Below, in pieces: positions 15,301 through 29,038 of a DNA stretch of 64,000 bases. A model generated the notes under the pieces. The model saw only the letters and a program-made list of their open reading frames with translations, searched no databases and had not been told where the DNA came from. This DNA comes from Apteryx mantelli. Lineage: Eukaryota; Chordata; Aves; Apterygiformes; Apterygidae. The translations under genes and the position numbers were made by a program. Numbering within the stretch: the stretch's first letter is position 1; each line of letters begins with the position of its first letter. The stretch covers positions 26,742,001 to 26,806,000 of the forward strand of contig NC_089981.1 of the NCBI RefSeq assembly GCF_036417845.1, in the 5' to 3' direction.

Positions 15301-18300
15301 CAATACTTAATTAGCATGTATCATGCTACTTGCCTGATCCCAGTGGTTGGGATTAGAGTAGCACTTGCCTCCATTACTGAGAGGGAGTTATAAATCCATT
15401 ATTATTTCAGAAGTGACTTACAGTCTGAAAGTTTTTAGACCATATGTGATATTCATATATCTAGTTTAAAAGGTATATCTATTGAAGACAGTTTTGATCA
15501 TTTCACATCATTTTTGTTTTGCAGTGAATAACAGATATTAGAGAAGCCTAAATGGTCATCCGTAAGTCTTTCTGTATTTTCCCTGTCATACACTAAATTT
15601 CATAAGATTTTCAACTTCATTTGAGTAACAGCATACAATCATTTCATGCGCTGTCATTTGCATAGGTATCTAACTCTTGCATTTCGGTGTGGTTTTGCCT
15701 TTCTGAATCTACAGGCAAATTTTATGAGGAAAAAATATTATATCTAAAAATTTCCACATGCAAACAGCTGCTATGCAAACAATATTATTTGACCACAGTT
15801 GGAAACTCATCTAGGACCTTCCATATCCTGTTGCTCAGTATTCTGGGAGCCCATAGCATACTGTCTTTTACAGTCTGATAGCATTGCAAATGTTTCTGTT
15901 GTTATACCCATATAATTAATGGGTTTTTATGCTGCTGAAGTGGTGGATTGCTTTGAAATATTGGTGGGGATGATGATGGAATTTAACAAATCCATAGATA
16001 TTGCCCCATAGCATTTTAATACTGACTGTTGTGGCTATGTAGTGTGAGATCTCGTGTACTATCTTTACATAAAGGGACAAAGTTCAGCAATATGGAAGCA
16101 GAAAAGCATGACAATCACTTATCTCCAGAAAAACTAGATATATTTACATTCTTTGTCAAGTGTATTTTAATCTAGTCTCAAAGAAACACATCTGCTGCAA
16201 TTGTCTTTTGTCTGTCCTTTTGTCTGTGTCAGTCTCCATCTCAGAAAATTTTGGCCAATTTCAATCAAATGTGCTAGTGGGGCGGGGGTCTTAAAAATTT
16301 CAAGTTTTTACAAGCTTCCAAAAAATTGGTGACTAGATAGGAAAAGAGAGTGATCCAAAGTGTTCCTGTGTGCAGCTAAACCTGCAGTGTGAGCACAGCA
16401 GGACTACTAGCCATCCAGGCAGCTTGTCTTCATTTTTGTATGAACCACGTGTTACATCTTGCCCTGCTCCTAGCTGCATACCTGGCTGGGGGCGCTGGTG
16501 AAGCACTAAAGGGAACCAAAGCTCGTGGTATTACAGCAGACAGGAGAAAGTGGAGGGAGAGGCCACAGGAGATATGATCAATGAATGGCAATTTTTGTGG
16601 TGGGACCTACGTGAAGGTGATCCAGCACAAACCTACTGGTAGCCAGTGTGAACATTTCCATTGTTCACAGTGTGACTTGTTCATTAAAACCATTTATATC
16701 TATTGAAATTCTATAAATGACACTACATATTATAGGGGCTGTGTAATACCTAAATACTGTGTTTTCCTCTGTTCTTATTGCCTTAGAGTGGAGATCGAGG
16801 ATCACTACTCAATTAATAGAAAAAAGCAATATCATCAAAGATTAAAATTTCTTATTAGATATTTCCATTAAGAAAATTTCAGATTATTAATATTTTGCAT
16901 TGTTGTAGTTCAATGCCAGTGCTACCATGTAGCAAAGAGCTATTATATTTTGCAAAATTCTGAAAAATCTTATTCTAAATTGAAAGAGATTTCGGGATGT
17001 TTTCAACACTTTCTGAAATTTCAAATATTTACTAGGATTTGTTAGCTCAAGTGATCTGATGGCATCTTTCATTATTTTTCTAAGGAACAAATGTAAACAC
17101 CTCCTGAATGCTGTTTAAAAGCACCCAGAGTTTGTGCTTGTATGCCAGGAAAATGGAACCACCTTCTCATCCATCAGCATGATACAGGAACTCAGGAAGC
17201 TGGATCTGCCAGTACTAGGGCCATTTTTTCTTCTGGTAGAGCAGGACTATTAGATCTGGAACTTTACATCAGCACTAAAATTCACATCTTAAAAATAATA
17301 GAATCTAAGTTCCTAATGCAATCTCTTACAAAAATTTTTGAAGATCACCTACTTTTGCAGATGTATGTTCTGTTCTAAACATACGTTCTAAAACAATGCA
17401 GCTGCTTTGGCTATAGTAATATGTTCTACTGAAAATCTTGCTCAGGTGTAACCTGGGTGTGGATCCAATTGTAATAGTATAAAAGGGTCGTGTCCCTGTT
17501 CTTTAACATGAGGACCTTTACATGTAGAAAGCACCCTTCTGATCTTGTTGCAGTACAGGGCTTGAGCTGATTGAATTAAATCAGTATAATTGAGCTTCAC
17601 TTTTGTATGTAGACAAATCCTAAGCATTGCTTGAACACAGAACAAGAATAGAGTTGCTTAGTTTACAAAACAGCCTGTAGGTTGCAGACTGTCTCACAAA
17701 TAGGGGGAACAGTTTTTAAATAAACTTAATGAGTTAATGGTACAACTCTACATGTGTTGAGGAGGGAAGGTATGTCCCAGGAAAGCACTGTGAAACTTAA
17801 TCTTAGGTACCTGAACCAATTTGTTGAGGTTACCTAACATGATTTCTTGTGGCCAATTTGTAAAAGTAGTAACAATAAGGAAGTACGGTTTTCTGCAGTT
17901 TTCTTTAGTATTTTCTTCCATTAGCAGTTGCTTTTCACTTACTGAAACTTTGGGTTCAAACAAAGGTTCTTTAATTTTTGTAGTGGTTTTTCAGAACATC
18001 CAGGGATTACATATAATAGATTGTGCATATAACATGAGCAAACAAAGCATCAGTAATAACCTTCTAGCATGGTTTTATCTGGATGTACTGAATTGCAGGG
18101 AAAACAGTTTTGGATTTTTTTCTAAGTCACATGGATCACAGATTGCATGTTTGAAAGTGGAAAGGGAGTAGCCAGACAAAGGAAAAAGAACAACATAAAA
18201 AGCCTTAAGTTTGCATGACTTGCATTATGCTGAAATCCTGACCTCAAATCAATAAGAAATCCTTTATCTGACACATATTGAAGGATTATAGACTCAACAT

Positions 18301-18489
18301 TTTAGAGGAGGTGTTTGAACAGCATTGACAGCAAAACCTTCTGAAAACTCCTGGTGGATTATGAACTGTGTACTGTTTATATCTGGAGTATAAGCAGCTG
18401 AAGAGTTGTTTCTGAGTCTGCTGTCTACACTTTTACAAGTATGCTATGTTTCTTTCTTAGGAAATAATTATTAAGGAGCAGTGGGGTGT
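12331..18489. other. Intergenic AT-rich DNA, no gene recognised
   Basis: Nothing beyond short chance open frames and A/T tracts was found. No coding exon, RNA gene or datable repeat was recognised. Confidence 0.65.
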
Positions 18490-18660
18490 TTATGTTGGTC
18501 TAGCGGTTAAAGCATAAGGGCTCAAGAGGTCAGGGTTTTCCTTGCAATTATGCTGCAGAAATTCTTTGCGGATGTAATGAATCAAGTTCTCATTCTGTAG
18601 TTCTGCTTCTATCTAGGTAGAGCAGAGAGAGTATTTGCAGCACCTGATGTGATATTATAA
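18490..18660 (+). repeat. tRNA-derived SINE remnant (MIR-like head)
   Basis: The sequence TGGTCTAGCGG at 18496-18506 is an exact match to the Pol III A-box pattern (TRGYNNANNNG). It is followed after about 25 bases by AGGTCAGGGTTTTCC, a degraded B-box context, then by decayed body sequence. The GTTAAAGCA segment after the A-box is the usual GGTTAAGAGCA part of MIR-type SINEs. The anticodon and acceptor parts do not fold as a tRNA gene. Confidence 0.55.
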
Positions 18661-18974
18661 GATTTATTTTATTATTTTTGCAAAGTGCATGCAATTACTT
18701 TTAAAGATACAATGTAGTTGCTTTATGTGTTGGGATTTGAAAAATATTTCTTTATTGGCAATGCCACTTTTCCAAAAAGAGTAGTCTTGGGAAAACAAGT
18801 AGTTGTATGTTTCAATAATCTGTACCTACTGCATCTGAAAACTGCATTGATGAGATGTTGCTTAAGCAGTTGTATTTTAGATGTACCAAAGAGTGATCAA
18901 CAAGTTTGAGCAAACTTCTTTTGCTGTGAGGAGTGTTAAAAATGCTGAACACTTCAATGCAATACCATTTATTT

Positions 18975-18986
18975 GGGGGGGGGGGG
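18975..18986. repeat. G12 homopolymer
   Basis: This is an isolated run of 12 G in AT-rich DNA, with no associated gene or repeat. Confidence 0.9.
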
Positions 18987-20871
18987 TTGAGTTATGTAGC
19001 ATATTTTACGGGATTTGGAAAAAATATCAATTTGATAAGCTCCTACCATATATTCTGGGATTTAGGAAAGGGAGAAGAACCAAATGTGTACTAAAGACAA
19101 AAAAGAACATGAAAATGGAAGGGAAGGAAAATGTCCATAAGAAACAGATCGTTGGACTCTGTCTCACGTGTTACAAACTCAGGTAAATGCTTTAATATTT
19201 GCTTTAGGAGACACCCACTCAGGAGTGCCTTATGGAGTCTGCAAAGTGTCCTGTGGATTATCTGAACAGTTTGGGCCCACAGTTCCATAGTGATGCTCAG
19301 ATCACTTCAAATATTTAGAAATATGGGGGATCTGGACTTTTAAAAACGAATGTAGATAACGAATAACTGTTATCTCCTTGATATTTAGGAGGAAAATGTT
19401 GTTGCATGTTGGAAATACTGGTGTGAGATACTGCTAGCAGAATGTTTACGATATTCCTAAAATTAGTCTTCTGTTCATTTTCATGTCAAATGCAGTAGCA
19501 AAGGGACTCATCAGTGGCAGCAATATAGTTAATACAAATTGGGAGAACTGTGGACTAGTGAAAGTAAAAATGAACAGCACTGAATTTGAAATTAGTAATA
19601 TTCCTTCTGTTTGACAAGCCTATGCATTTTATATCAAATTCTTGCTTTCTGTTTTTAAGTGCATTTTGATCATTCAGAGTATTCTCACGACTGAGAAATA
19701 GGACATTTAATTCCATTTTACAGCTATGGGACTTTTTTTGCAAAGTTTTAAAAACAGGTTTTCATCATTTTTATGTCAGGATAAATGAAAACTTTCTGTT
19801 TTAAGGGCTGAAAAAAATCAAGCATATTTCACTTGTGATCAGGCTTTATTAGGTTAATTTTTAGCATGTGCAAGGCTGTCTAAGGGAAACTTACTTGGAA
19901 CTTTTTATTGTTCTGGCTGGTGCCCTTAGGCAACAACAACAAAAAATCTCTCCTGGACAAAAGAAAAAAATTGTGTAATTTGGTGATAGATAAGTTACAA
20001 CAGTGGGTATATATGCCTGCAGAAATACAGCAGAAGAATAAGGATAGGTTACATCTAAAATAAAATCTTACCTGTGGTTGAAAGGTTGTTCTGAATTTAT
20101 CTGTCAGGGAAAGAAGGTACAGCGCTGCCAAATTCTTTCAGGGCTTCAGTGGCTCTAGTGCTATACGGAGCTCAACAGAACAAATAATGTATCTTGTTTA
20201 GCATATCTGCTAAACAGTATTCCCATTATTTTAATCTATCATTTTGTGAAAACCTGGCTGCAGCAGCAGTTTGATGACTGTAATGGTGATACCTGTGCGC
20301 ATTTGAAGCGGAACAAAGATGTTGATCAAAGATTACAACACATAGGCAGGAAGGGACGCTTTGTCTGAAGTCATGTTAAAGCATGGGCTGGATCTTGGAG
20401 TGGGCTTTGATTTCCCTATTTCCATGAGTGTTTTGACCTTCTCTGGGAATACATCTGTACTACTGATCAGTTTTGCTTTGACTGTCACAAAACTAGTGGC
20501 TTTTGTCATGCAGGCAAGGATTAGGATTAGAGAAACAGCAAAGCAAAGAAAGCGTTGCACAGAGTAGAACTGACTGACATAGGAAGCTTTACTGGTTCGG
20601 GAAGACCATGAAGAACCCAACTTTTTTGTACTGTGCTGGCCTCTGTTAGCTCTTTTCTATAACAGGCACTAGTTTCACTCGTAAGTGTTTAAATGCTCAG
20701 AATTGTTTTTGACTTTTAAAAATATATATATTCATAGTAAAACTCAGAACGATGTGCATTTTCCTAAGAAAAGCTTGAGTGAGCAGCTCACTGACAGGCA
20801 ATTAGCATAGTCAATCAAGGAATTATTTTCTTCTTTCAGGAGGTTTTGATTTCTTGAAGAAATATACATAG
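18987..20871. other. Intergenic AT-rich DNA, no gene recognised
   Basis: Only short chance open frames are seen and no repeat family was identified. Confidence 0.6.
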
Positions 20872-20892
20872 CTATCTATCTATCTATCTACT
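20872..20892. repeat. (CTAT)n microsatellite
   Basis: About five CTAT units are followed by TA-rich sequence up to about 20940. Confidence 0.85.
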
Positions 20893-21499
20893 ATATATGT
20901 ATATGTCTTTCTGTGTCTCCATACATAGACATATATATGAACAAATGTGAATGTGTGCATATTCTGATACAATTATTAAAATGTAATGGAATTATATAGC
21001 CTGTATATTATATGTTTCTTGACAGGTGGATGGCTGAATTAAGGATTAGGAACATAATAAGAAGGAATTAATGGTAGCAATTAATTTCCCTAGTCATATT
21101 TCTGTGATCCCCATTTTCAGAAGATATCATGGTAGTCTCATTCTTTACTGAATGGATGAAAATTTGTTTCTTTAAGTAGTCTTCCACATATACCGTGTAA
21201 AAGAAAGCTATTAATAGCAAGTCACATTATGATCTTGACAGGTGATGCTTGGGACTTGGTGCTTAGCCAGTAAGGATTAGATTTTAATGCAAAAAAGTGT
21301 ATAAAGGTCCTAAATATTTTGTTTATCTCAGGCTGAGTTTTAAATAAGGCCTAAGATCCGCAGAAAGGCAGGCAACGCTGTCTGTATGCAGACAGAAATG
21401 AAACAATTCTTCTGTGTTACAGGACAACATGAGATCGGGCAAAATTTGCTTACTTTCTCTTTGCCCCATGTTCCCTCCTTTTATTATATGTTATGTACT

Positions 21500-21590
21500 T
21501 TCCTTGTCCATTCTGTCTTTCTGGTTTCTTAAACTTCAAACTCTTCAGGACAGTCTCTGCCTTTTCCTGTATATCTTCTGTTGGTATGAG
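21500..21590 (+). repeat. Possible decayed SINE/CR1-type tail
   Basis: The segment containing CAAACTCTTCAGGACAGTCT, preceded by CCTTGTCC and TGTCTTTCT, resembles the 3' region of sauropsid CR1-tailed SINEs (TGTAAGCTCTTCGGGACAGGGACTGTCT-type). The match is short and interrupted, so this is tentative. Confidence 0.3.
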
Positions 21591-21974
21591 TAGTGCCTGC
21601 GGTAGTGGGATGCAGTTGTGGGCTGGGGTTTCTTGTCTACAGTAATTTCATAATGCAGCTAAAAATGACTGAACTTATTATGTAAGGAACGTAAAAATGG
21701 ATTGTGAATATTGAGTTATTGAGCAACTGAACAGAGATAACAGTCTTTTGTATTCCTAATGAAATTAACATATGTGCAAAGGCTATTTTTTACTTTTTGA
21801 TGATGTTTTTATTGTTTATAGCTTACATTGTTTTACTTAGATAGCAATGTAATTCATTTCATTTTATTTTAATGAAACTACAATATTTGCAATATTATTA
21901 AAAGAACAATTGGTTTTGAAGTACTTTATTTTTTATTGGTGAAAAATAGGTAAGGAATTTTAAATTCAAGGTTC

Positions 21975-22050
21975 TTGATTACAGATTTTGAAGTATGGGA
22001 TAATATATTGAATTGATTACAGATTTTGAAGTATGGGATAATATATTGAA
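21975..22050. repeat. Perfect 38-bp tandem duplication (two copies)
   Basis: The unit beginning TTGATTACAGATTTTGAAGT and ending ATATATTGAA occurs at 21975-22012 and again at 22013-22050 with no differences. Identity between the copies implies a recent duplication or assembly duplication. Confidence 0.95.
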
Positions 22051-22995
22051 GTAAATTAAAACTGCAACATGAAAGGCAAATACTATTGTATAATTTTTTT
22101 TCTGAAGTCCAGTTTAATGAAGTCTTTGTGTGCAATAGATACTTTGAAGTGAGAGAGAAAGTCATTGACAGTGAAATTGTTTCCTTGATTTATAGACCAA
22201 CTTTCCAACTTCAGTTTATAAACTTCTGGCTATAAAAATTGTGTGAAAATGTTTTTTTTGGTAAATGCTAATATAATAAAGTACAGGGCCTACCAGAACT
22301 AGGTGTACCTGTTATTTCTGCATGTTATGAGCAGCAAATTGGAATTCTAACCATTTCCATTTTAATGTACAACTTTTCAACATGGAAATAGGCAACTACT
22401 CCATTTTTTAATTACTTTAAAATTGTAAGACACCAAAAGACAGTTTGTAACTATGTGTAATTTAATTAAGAATTCTCAGCTTCAAATATGCATTTAACTT
22501 ATAATTCTTGAGAAATATACATGTGAAAGTACTTGAAAGGACTTTTAGTAATTGTGCAGGAAAAGATATTTAAGCCTGTTACAGCACAGCATGCATGAAA
22601 AGTGAATCTTCAGTGTAGTATAGTTTAAAGTTTGCACACTATTTATAAGCAACCAAGTTCATATTCTTGCATTGTACTTAGCTGATTTGTACATTCTTAT
22701 GACAATTTAGGATGGAGGGATTTGTCTGGTTTTCTTTTTATTAGCTAGGGGTTTAGCCTTTCATTTGTTTTTCCATAGGAGATTTAAGATGTTGGGGATG
22801 AGCTGAACATGACTTCAATTTGTTATGGAAATGCAACCATAGTTTTTAGTGTCCTGGCATGTTGATTTTTTCCTTTACTGTTTTTATATGGCAGTTTATA
22901 CTTGCTGCACTGCTATGCATTTGCAACCTTAACTTCACTGTGATTTTTCTTAGGAATTTTCTTTTGAGAGGAGGGAATGAAACTCTGCTTTCTTC

Positions 22996-23130
22996 TTTCC
23001 TTTCCTTTCCTTTCCTTTCCTTTCCTTTCCTTTCCTTTCCTTTCCTTTCCTTTCCTTTCCTTTCCTTTCCTTTTTCCTTTTTCCTTTTTCCTTTTTCCTT
23101 TTTCCTTTTTCCTTTTTCCTTTTTCCTTTT
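22996..23130. repeat. Compound microsatellite: (TTTCC)15 then (TTTTTCC)n
   Basis: A perfect pentamer array at 22996-23070 (15 units) switches at 23071 to a heptamer array of about eight TTTTTCC units ending near 23130. The whole tract is pyrimidine on the plus strand and purine on the minus strand. It produces long open frames of KGKERKGKERK type on the minus strand and FPFLSFPFLS type on the plus strand; these are composition artefacts. Confidence 0.97.
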
Positions 23131-26100
23131 AAGACTGTCTGGTCTCTGTAACAAATTCCATAGGGAAAAATGTTCAGATGCTGAATCTGTTTAAGTCTAG
23201 CCACTAAGTGTTGTTGAATCCTTGAGCTGTGCTCCTACAGGCAGTATGAGTTCAACTGACTTAATCTCCCTGACTAATGAGAATTTAGTTTTGAGGACAG
23301 CTACCAAATCTTTCATAAACAAAGCAGACCCAGAAGGGCTTGAGAGGTACAGGTATCTTCACAGTCGTATAATCAAAGCTATTGTTTCTTTTTCCAGCAC
23401 AGAGATGCCAGCCTGTTCTTCTTCTTGTCATATATCTTTCCCTTCCTAGGAAGGGGTCTGCTTGCCAAAAAACACAGAAAATATACCATAGCAATGTTGC
23501 TAACCTGTAAATAATCAATATACATCCTAATTGAATTTACTTAAATAAATTTTGCTTTATAATCTCAACCAGGGCAGGCTAGTACTCAAAGTTTCAAAAG
23601 TCTAATTCCTTTCCTTTCCTCTACTCAGTGTTTGTACACAGGACCTGTGGAAAGTCACACATGAAAATGTTTCTGAGCAACTTTTATTTCTGGAAAACTG
23701 TAATCCAAGAATTCTCCAAGTCTTAAAATATATTGACTGCATGTGGGTTACTTTTGATCTCCTTTCTTTCCAACAACTGTTTCCCAGCACTTTTCCCTTG
23801 AAGTATCCTTCAAACTCTTTCCTTGATGCTGTCCATTGCTATCCTCCAGAAGCAGATATTTTTATCCCACCATGTGTTAAAATATTTGTATTAATCTTTA
23901 ACATGCCTTGACCCTTCTACTTAATTTTCTGAAACCTTTTTATGGCGTTATGTCCTCATATAATTTATACAGGGCTACTGCTATTCCTAGGTATTAGCAG
24001 AGGTCCTAGAATCTTAGTAGTTCAGTATGGGAAGATACTACAACATTGGGAGCACAAACATATATGTAAATACTACAGTATCCCAGCTGGATGCAAAGAC
24101 CTTTCTGCTGGTCTATATTTATGCTTAGGAATAGAGGTTTCACAATGCCAAGTGTCGTTTTGTTGTCTGTTACAGTCCTTTATTCTGGGCCTTCTTGCCA
24201 AGTCAGGTAATCCATATCAAAATTTCTAATCCTTTCTTACATTTTTTCCTATACATCAGTGATAGTTTTTAGCTTTCTTCAAACTACTACAGCCTATAGA
24301 TGGAAGATCTTGCACCTATTAACTAGTATCTATTTATTTATTCTGTACTTCACATACATAAAATAATCAAACATCGCAGTGATCTGAATTAGTCTCCATG
24401 TAGCTGGTTTACTGATATAATCAAAGTTAGTTGCAGATTGCCTATTTCGTTCTCTCTCAGGAATTAACATGCCCATCCTTTATAGCTTCCTTATAGCTTT
24501 TGTCTATCTGCAATCATCAAAGCTTTAAGAAAATACCTATTTTACAAAGATTTAGATAATTTTCTTAATATTGCTACCATAGTCACCATGTAAGACTTTT
24601 TTTTATTTATAAAGTGAATGTAATATTAGAAGATTTTACTGTTGCTGATGGCTCTTATTTCCCCCGAGTAAAGATTTTCCTCCCTTTTAAATTCAATTTT
24701 GCAACATTTCATCGTGTCTCATCATAGTTGTCCTCTCAAGCTTAAGTTTGGGTACATTTGTTTGTTCTAAAAACATATTTATCCTCAAATAACAAAAGAT
24801 TCAGATTTTGATGGATGTGGGACAGCAGGGTTAAGGTACTTTTGTAGAGAAAGGAAATCCAGTCTCCAGCTCTATTGACTATCCAAATACTGGATCCTGT
24901 TTTTCTCAATCTAAATCTTTTCCAATCCATCTGAATAGATCTCTGCCTTATCTTTGTTTAACTGAGAACTGCATAGCAAAATTCATGTTGTTTTAGTTGT
25001 CTAAAAAATAATGTGCAGAATAATGTTTTATAATGATGATACAGTATCCTGCAACCAGAAGTAATGCTTTCTGAAGCCAGTGCTAATGTCTTCCTGTTAG
25101 CCGAAAACTACAGAGTGAAGACTTAGAAAGTGGAAATTTTCTCAAAAGTCTGGTGAATATAGCTCCAGTACTCCAGTCAGGAATGATTTGTCCTTGTCTG
25201 TTACACTCTGCAGAAACTATGCTAATGTAGTTTTAAGACCATGTTTTTTTTTTCTTGCTTCTTGTCTTAATTCAGTGTATAAGTAAGCTTCCTGATTTTA
25301 TTTCTTGTTTTCCACAGGCATTTTGTGATTTCAGCTCTGTGTACTTACTCATTTTATCATGGTGTTTTCAAAGCAAGTGCACAGGTCTTGGAGGAAACCT
25401 GTAAGCTGTCAGGCTGGCTCTGGGTCTGGGTCCATCACAGCTGGAGCTGATCTGTGCTTCGACTGCCTTGTCCTCTCTTTCTCTATTGCCTCTGGCTTTG
25501 TGTTTCCACCTCCTCCACTGTGCTGGCACTAGATCTTGTGCGATCATTCTGTGAATTGCTCTGTGGAGCAGATTTAGCTGAAAAGTTTTTTTGTTTGGTT
25601 GTTCTTTTTTTTGATTTTTGTGGGGTTAGCTTCCAGACAAATCGTCTCCCTGAACCGGCTCCTGCACGTTTATGTAGGTGTTAGTGCTGATGCAAGAAAA
25701 AGAATAGAAATGTTAGTTGGTAGTGAAAGGAAGGAAGACAAGAATGTGTCAACCTGAACATACGTTGGCTTAAGGTGCTATAGGATCACATCCACAGGCT
25801 GCATTTCCACTCTTTCTTTAAGCTGAAAACGGTAGGATTTCCATACGAGTACCCATTCGCTTACCTCTGTCCCCTCTTGTGCCAGCGCTAGTATTTGTGT
25901 AGCTGCACTATTCTGACTCACAACTGAACCCCCTTCTCCTTGCCCCCCAAATCCAGATCAGTTTCTTCAACTGGCTGAATATGTAGCCACCTAATACTAC
26001 TGCTGGCACTGAGGATGGAGCAAGGAAGGTAAATTCCCTGATGCCAGCCCTTAAGCCCCCTAAAGTGACTGTGGAATTACAGCTTGTGAAATATGTGTAA

Positions 26101-26455
26101 CATTTTACAAATAAAAACAGTCAGTTTGGCCTTGATACAACTTCTAAGAAGGTTGTTATTGAATGGATGATTATTTCCCCCTACATCCTCCTCTAGCACA
26201 CATCTCCCAATTAACATTTTTTTTGCAGACACCTGTAGGTCTATGTCAATATAAAGCCCAGACCTGTCATCTTTCATATTACAGAAGCTTATGATGTGCC
26301 TTTACACATGTATACCTGTACTATTATTTATATTTATGTAGAAAATTAAGAAAACAATAAGGTTGTGAGAAGAGTACTTTAACAAATTCTCCTTGAAGAA
26401 TAATTTTATATGCTTTCCTGAAGTGTGCAACAGAACTCATAGGCGAGGAATAGGC

Positions 26456-26525
26456 AGATCCACGTCTGGTGTAAATTATCACTGTTCCTTTAGCATTTTA
26501 CACAAATGATGATCTGCCCCATGAT
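26456..26525. repeat. Decayed palindromic interspersed repeat (GGTGTAAAT ... ATTTACACC type)
   Basis: The left arm, GTCTGGTGTAAATTATCA, and the right part, TTTTACACAAATGATGATCTG, are diverged inverted copies of each other. They resemble a palindromic repeat of the form CTCAGCTGGTGTAAATC...GATTTACACCAGCTGAG that I associate with sauropsid genomes. The family name is not known to me. Confidence 0.4.
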
Positions 26526-28477
26526 CCCTAGTCTGAACTGACACAAAGAAAGAGAATGACAGAAAGTAAGAGGGGAGACTAGACAAGGGTTGCATTAATT
26601 ACCCAAGGTGTAATTCATCTCACCTGCTTTGGTCAGTAGAAGGTAGGTATCTAGTCTAAATGCTTTCTAGATCCTTCTCAAGTCAGGAAAAAGGGACAGA
26701 CTCCACCAGTGGCCTCAGATATTTATGGGCGTACAGGACAAGATTGAAACAGCCCTTGGAGATACCTCTCTGTAGATATGTATTTGATTATAAAGGAATT
26801 TTGCACAATTAGCTTAGACTAGATAGCTACTTTTAATTTCCTGAAGTTATATGAGATGTAAGTAGGCCTCAGTGCCAGCTTATCATGTGCACAGATTTTC
26901 ATTCCCCCTAAGTGTAGAAAACCTTTATATGACCTGCAACTTTGTCATAATAACAACCTTCAGTTATTCCCTCAACCTATCAAGTCAGTCTTTACTCAGA
27001 TGGAAATACATCCATTTTAAAGAAGTTTTAACTGTATAAGGAGTGTAGTGATTTGACCTAGAAAGAAATTTTTAGCAAACATCTGCAAAAACCTATAATT
27101 TCTGAGTTTTTCATATAAAATCTAAAACAAAATATTGCCAGAAACTTAATTATGTTTTGATAATAGCTTGGTTACAGAACACAGAGCTGTTTATTTTGTC
27201 CAGTGAGTATGTTCATGAAACCTTGGTAAATTTTTGAAGTAAAATTTGCAAATAGCACAGAACTCTAGCTTGCTTTTAATAGGACATCCTCTGCTTAAGT
27301 GTACTAAAAAAAAATGTCTCCAGATCTTAAGGAGCAGTATCTCTGCATCTTAATGGCAAGAGTCTAAACCTGAATGTAAGTCTAAAAGCTGGAAAAGATT
27401 GTACATATGTTATTTCCCACCAGCACAATATTAAATGCAATTATTTTCTTTCTGCTAAAATCTTGAATGTATCTTGCAACACAACCTCAAAGAGTCCCCT
27501 GCTGCTGTTGATTATAGTGAATCCCACTTCCTGCCACCCAGTAAGTCTTTGCAATTTTCTCTTTTTCGCCACCCTGTGGAGATAAATAATGTATATTAAT
27601 GTGAAAATATCAACAGTAAAATCCCTTAATATTCTCTGCAAACTAAAGCTACTCTCTGAATCAAAGGATTCATATCTCGCATTCATTTGTTGAGCAAAAA
27701 GAAACAAGTTCCTCATGCAAGGGCTTTGAAAAGTTTGGATTCCACTCTTAGAGTATTTGGCACATTTGTTTTCTATAGCAGAGGGTTGGAGTTTTAGAAT
27801 CTGAAGTTTAAGAATTGCAAAAAGGATTCAGTATGGTGTACTACACTTAAAGCAGAGATTTTCAGTCATTTTCTATCTCATTTTTTCATTAAACAAGCCT
27901 TAACAAATCCTTGTTTCACCTTCCTTGACCCAGAACCCTTTGAAAGTATTCAAGGATATTTTGTGTTGTTTCTTAGGAATTGCTTCCTCTGTTGAACATG
28001 ATGATTATGCAGGATATTTTCTAAAACGTTCATCACTTGTGGCTACAATGGATATGTGCATTCAGAGCTAGTACATTGCTAATTCCACACTCAACTCTCC
28101 CCAGTTTTGTGCACTGAAAGAGTAAACATGATGAATTTTCTTTGCAACTGCAAGTTCCAGAAAGGATAGGAAAAGCAAAGGCAAAATCTATGACCCCTTG
28201 AAAATACCTTTACAATCCACATTTGGGTTGCAATCTTTAAGTAAAAAATTAACATATTAAAGTAATTTTTTTTTTCTGATCATAAGATTGGGGGAGTTAA
28301 TTCTAAAGTAATAAAGTTCTAAAGGTATTTTTCTTTTTAATTCCAAGTTCCACAAGCATGGGCTCCTTTGCTGAAGGCTGAGAACATCTCCTATTTTAAT
28401 TTTGTTTTTTAACCAAAATGTTCACCTTGGGTTTACCTTTCCATTGCATAAATTAGAAAGCTAATTGAAAGGTATAT

Positions 28478-28506
28478 TAAAAAAAAGAAAAAAAAAGGGG
28501 GGGGGG
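28478..28506. repeat. Purine tract: A-rich then G10
   Basis: A-rich sequence with single G interruptions ends in ten G residues. No gene or mobile element is attached to it. Confidence 0.85.
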
Positions 28507-29038
28507 ATCCACAGACCTGAAACCTTAGTCACAGACATCTTAGATGGTAGTCTGAGAAACATACCACTCTATATTATTAAAATGCCACCAAATTAATTAA
28601 AATAATGGCAAAATACTGAGGCAGAGGCAATTTGTGCCCCCTGCTCTGTGGTTGTGGAGGGCCAGCATTCACGGATCCCACCAGGAGTATAATTTCTGTG
28701 AGAAGAGAGGGAAGGAGAAGGGAGGATACTTTTTGTGTCTCTGAGGAAGATTGTCCTAAAAAAAGTAGGGGCTTGTGAGATACGTTGTATTAGCTGTTTT
28801 GGTACTTGGCATCAGTGCCGTACTGGTGCAGGCTATTGAAGAGCAAGGGAGAAGCTGTTTCCTTCTTTTGTCCCTATCTCCACTACCAATAACAGCTGCT
28901 GAGAAGTTATTTTCCCCATGGTGTTTTTGGAAAGATATACAAAATATTTTCAATAATGCCTTGCTATTAGAACTCTGTGTAAATAATTTGTGTTGTGGTA
29001 AAAATCCATCCAAATCAGGAAGACTGTTTGCTACTTTC

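Larger units (their letters stand above)
23131..29038. other. Intergenic AT-rich DNA, no gene recognised
   Basis: No coding exon or RNA gene was recognised. The stretch includes a probable palindromic-repeat remnant at 26456-26525 and an A-rich/G10 purine tract at 28478-28506. Confidence 0.6.

Noticed and set aside
18490-18545. tRNA gene suggested by an A-box
   Set aside because: The B-box is degraded and no acceptor or anticodon stem pairs, so it fits a SINE head rather than a tRNA gene.
22846-23204. Lysine/glutamate-rich and phenylalanine/leucine-rich open frames
   Set aside because: They are direct translations of the TTTCC/TTTTTCC microsatellite.
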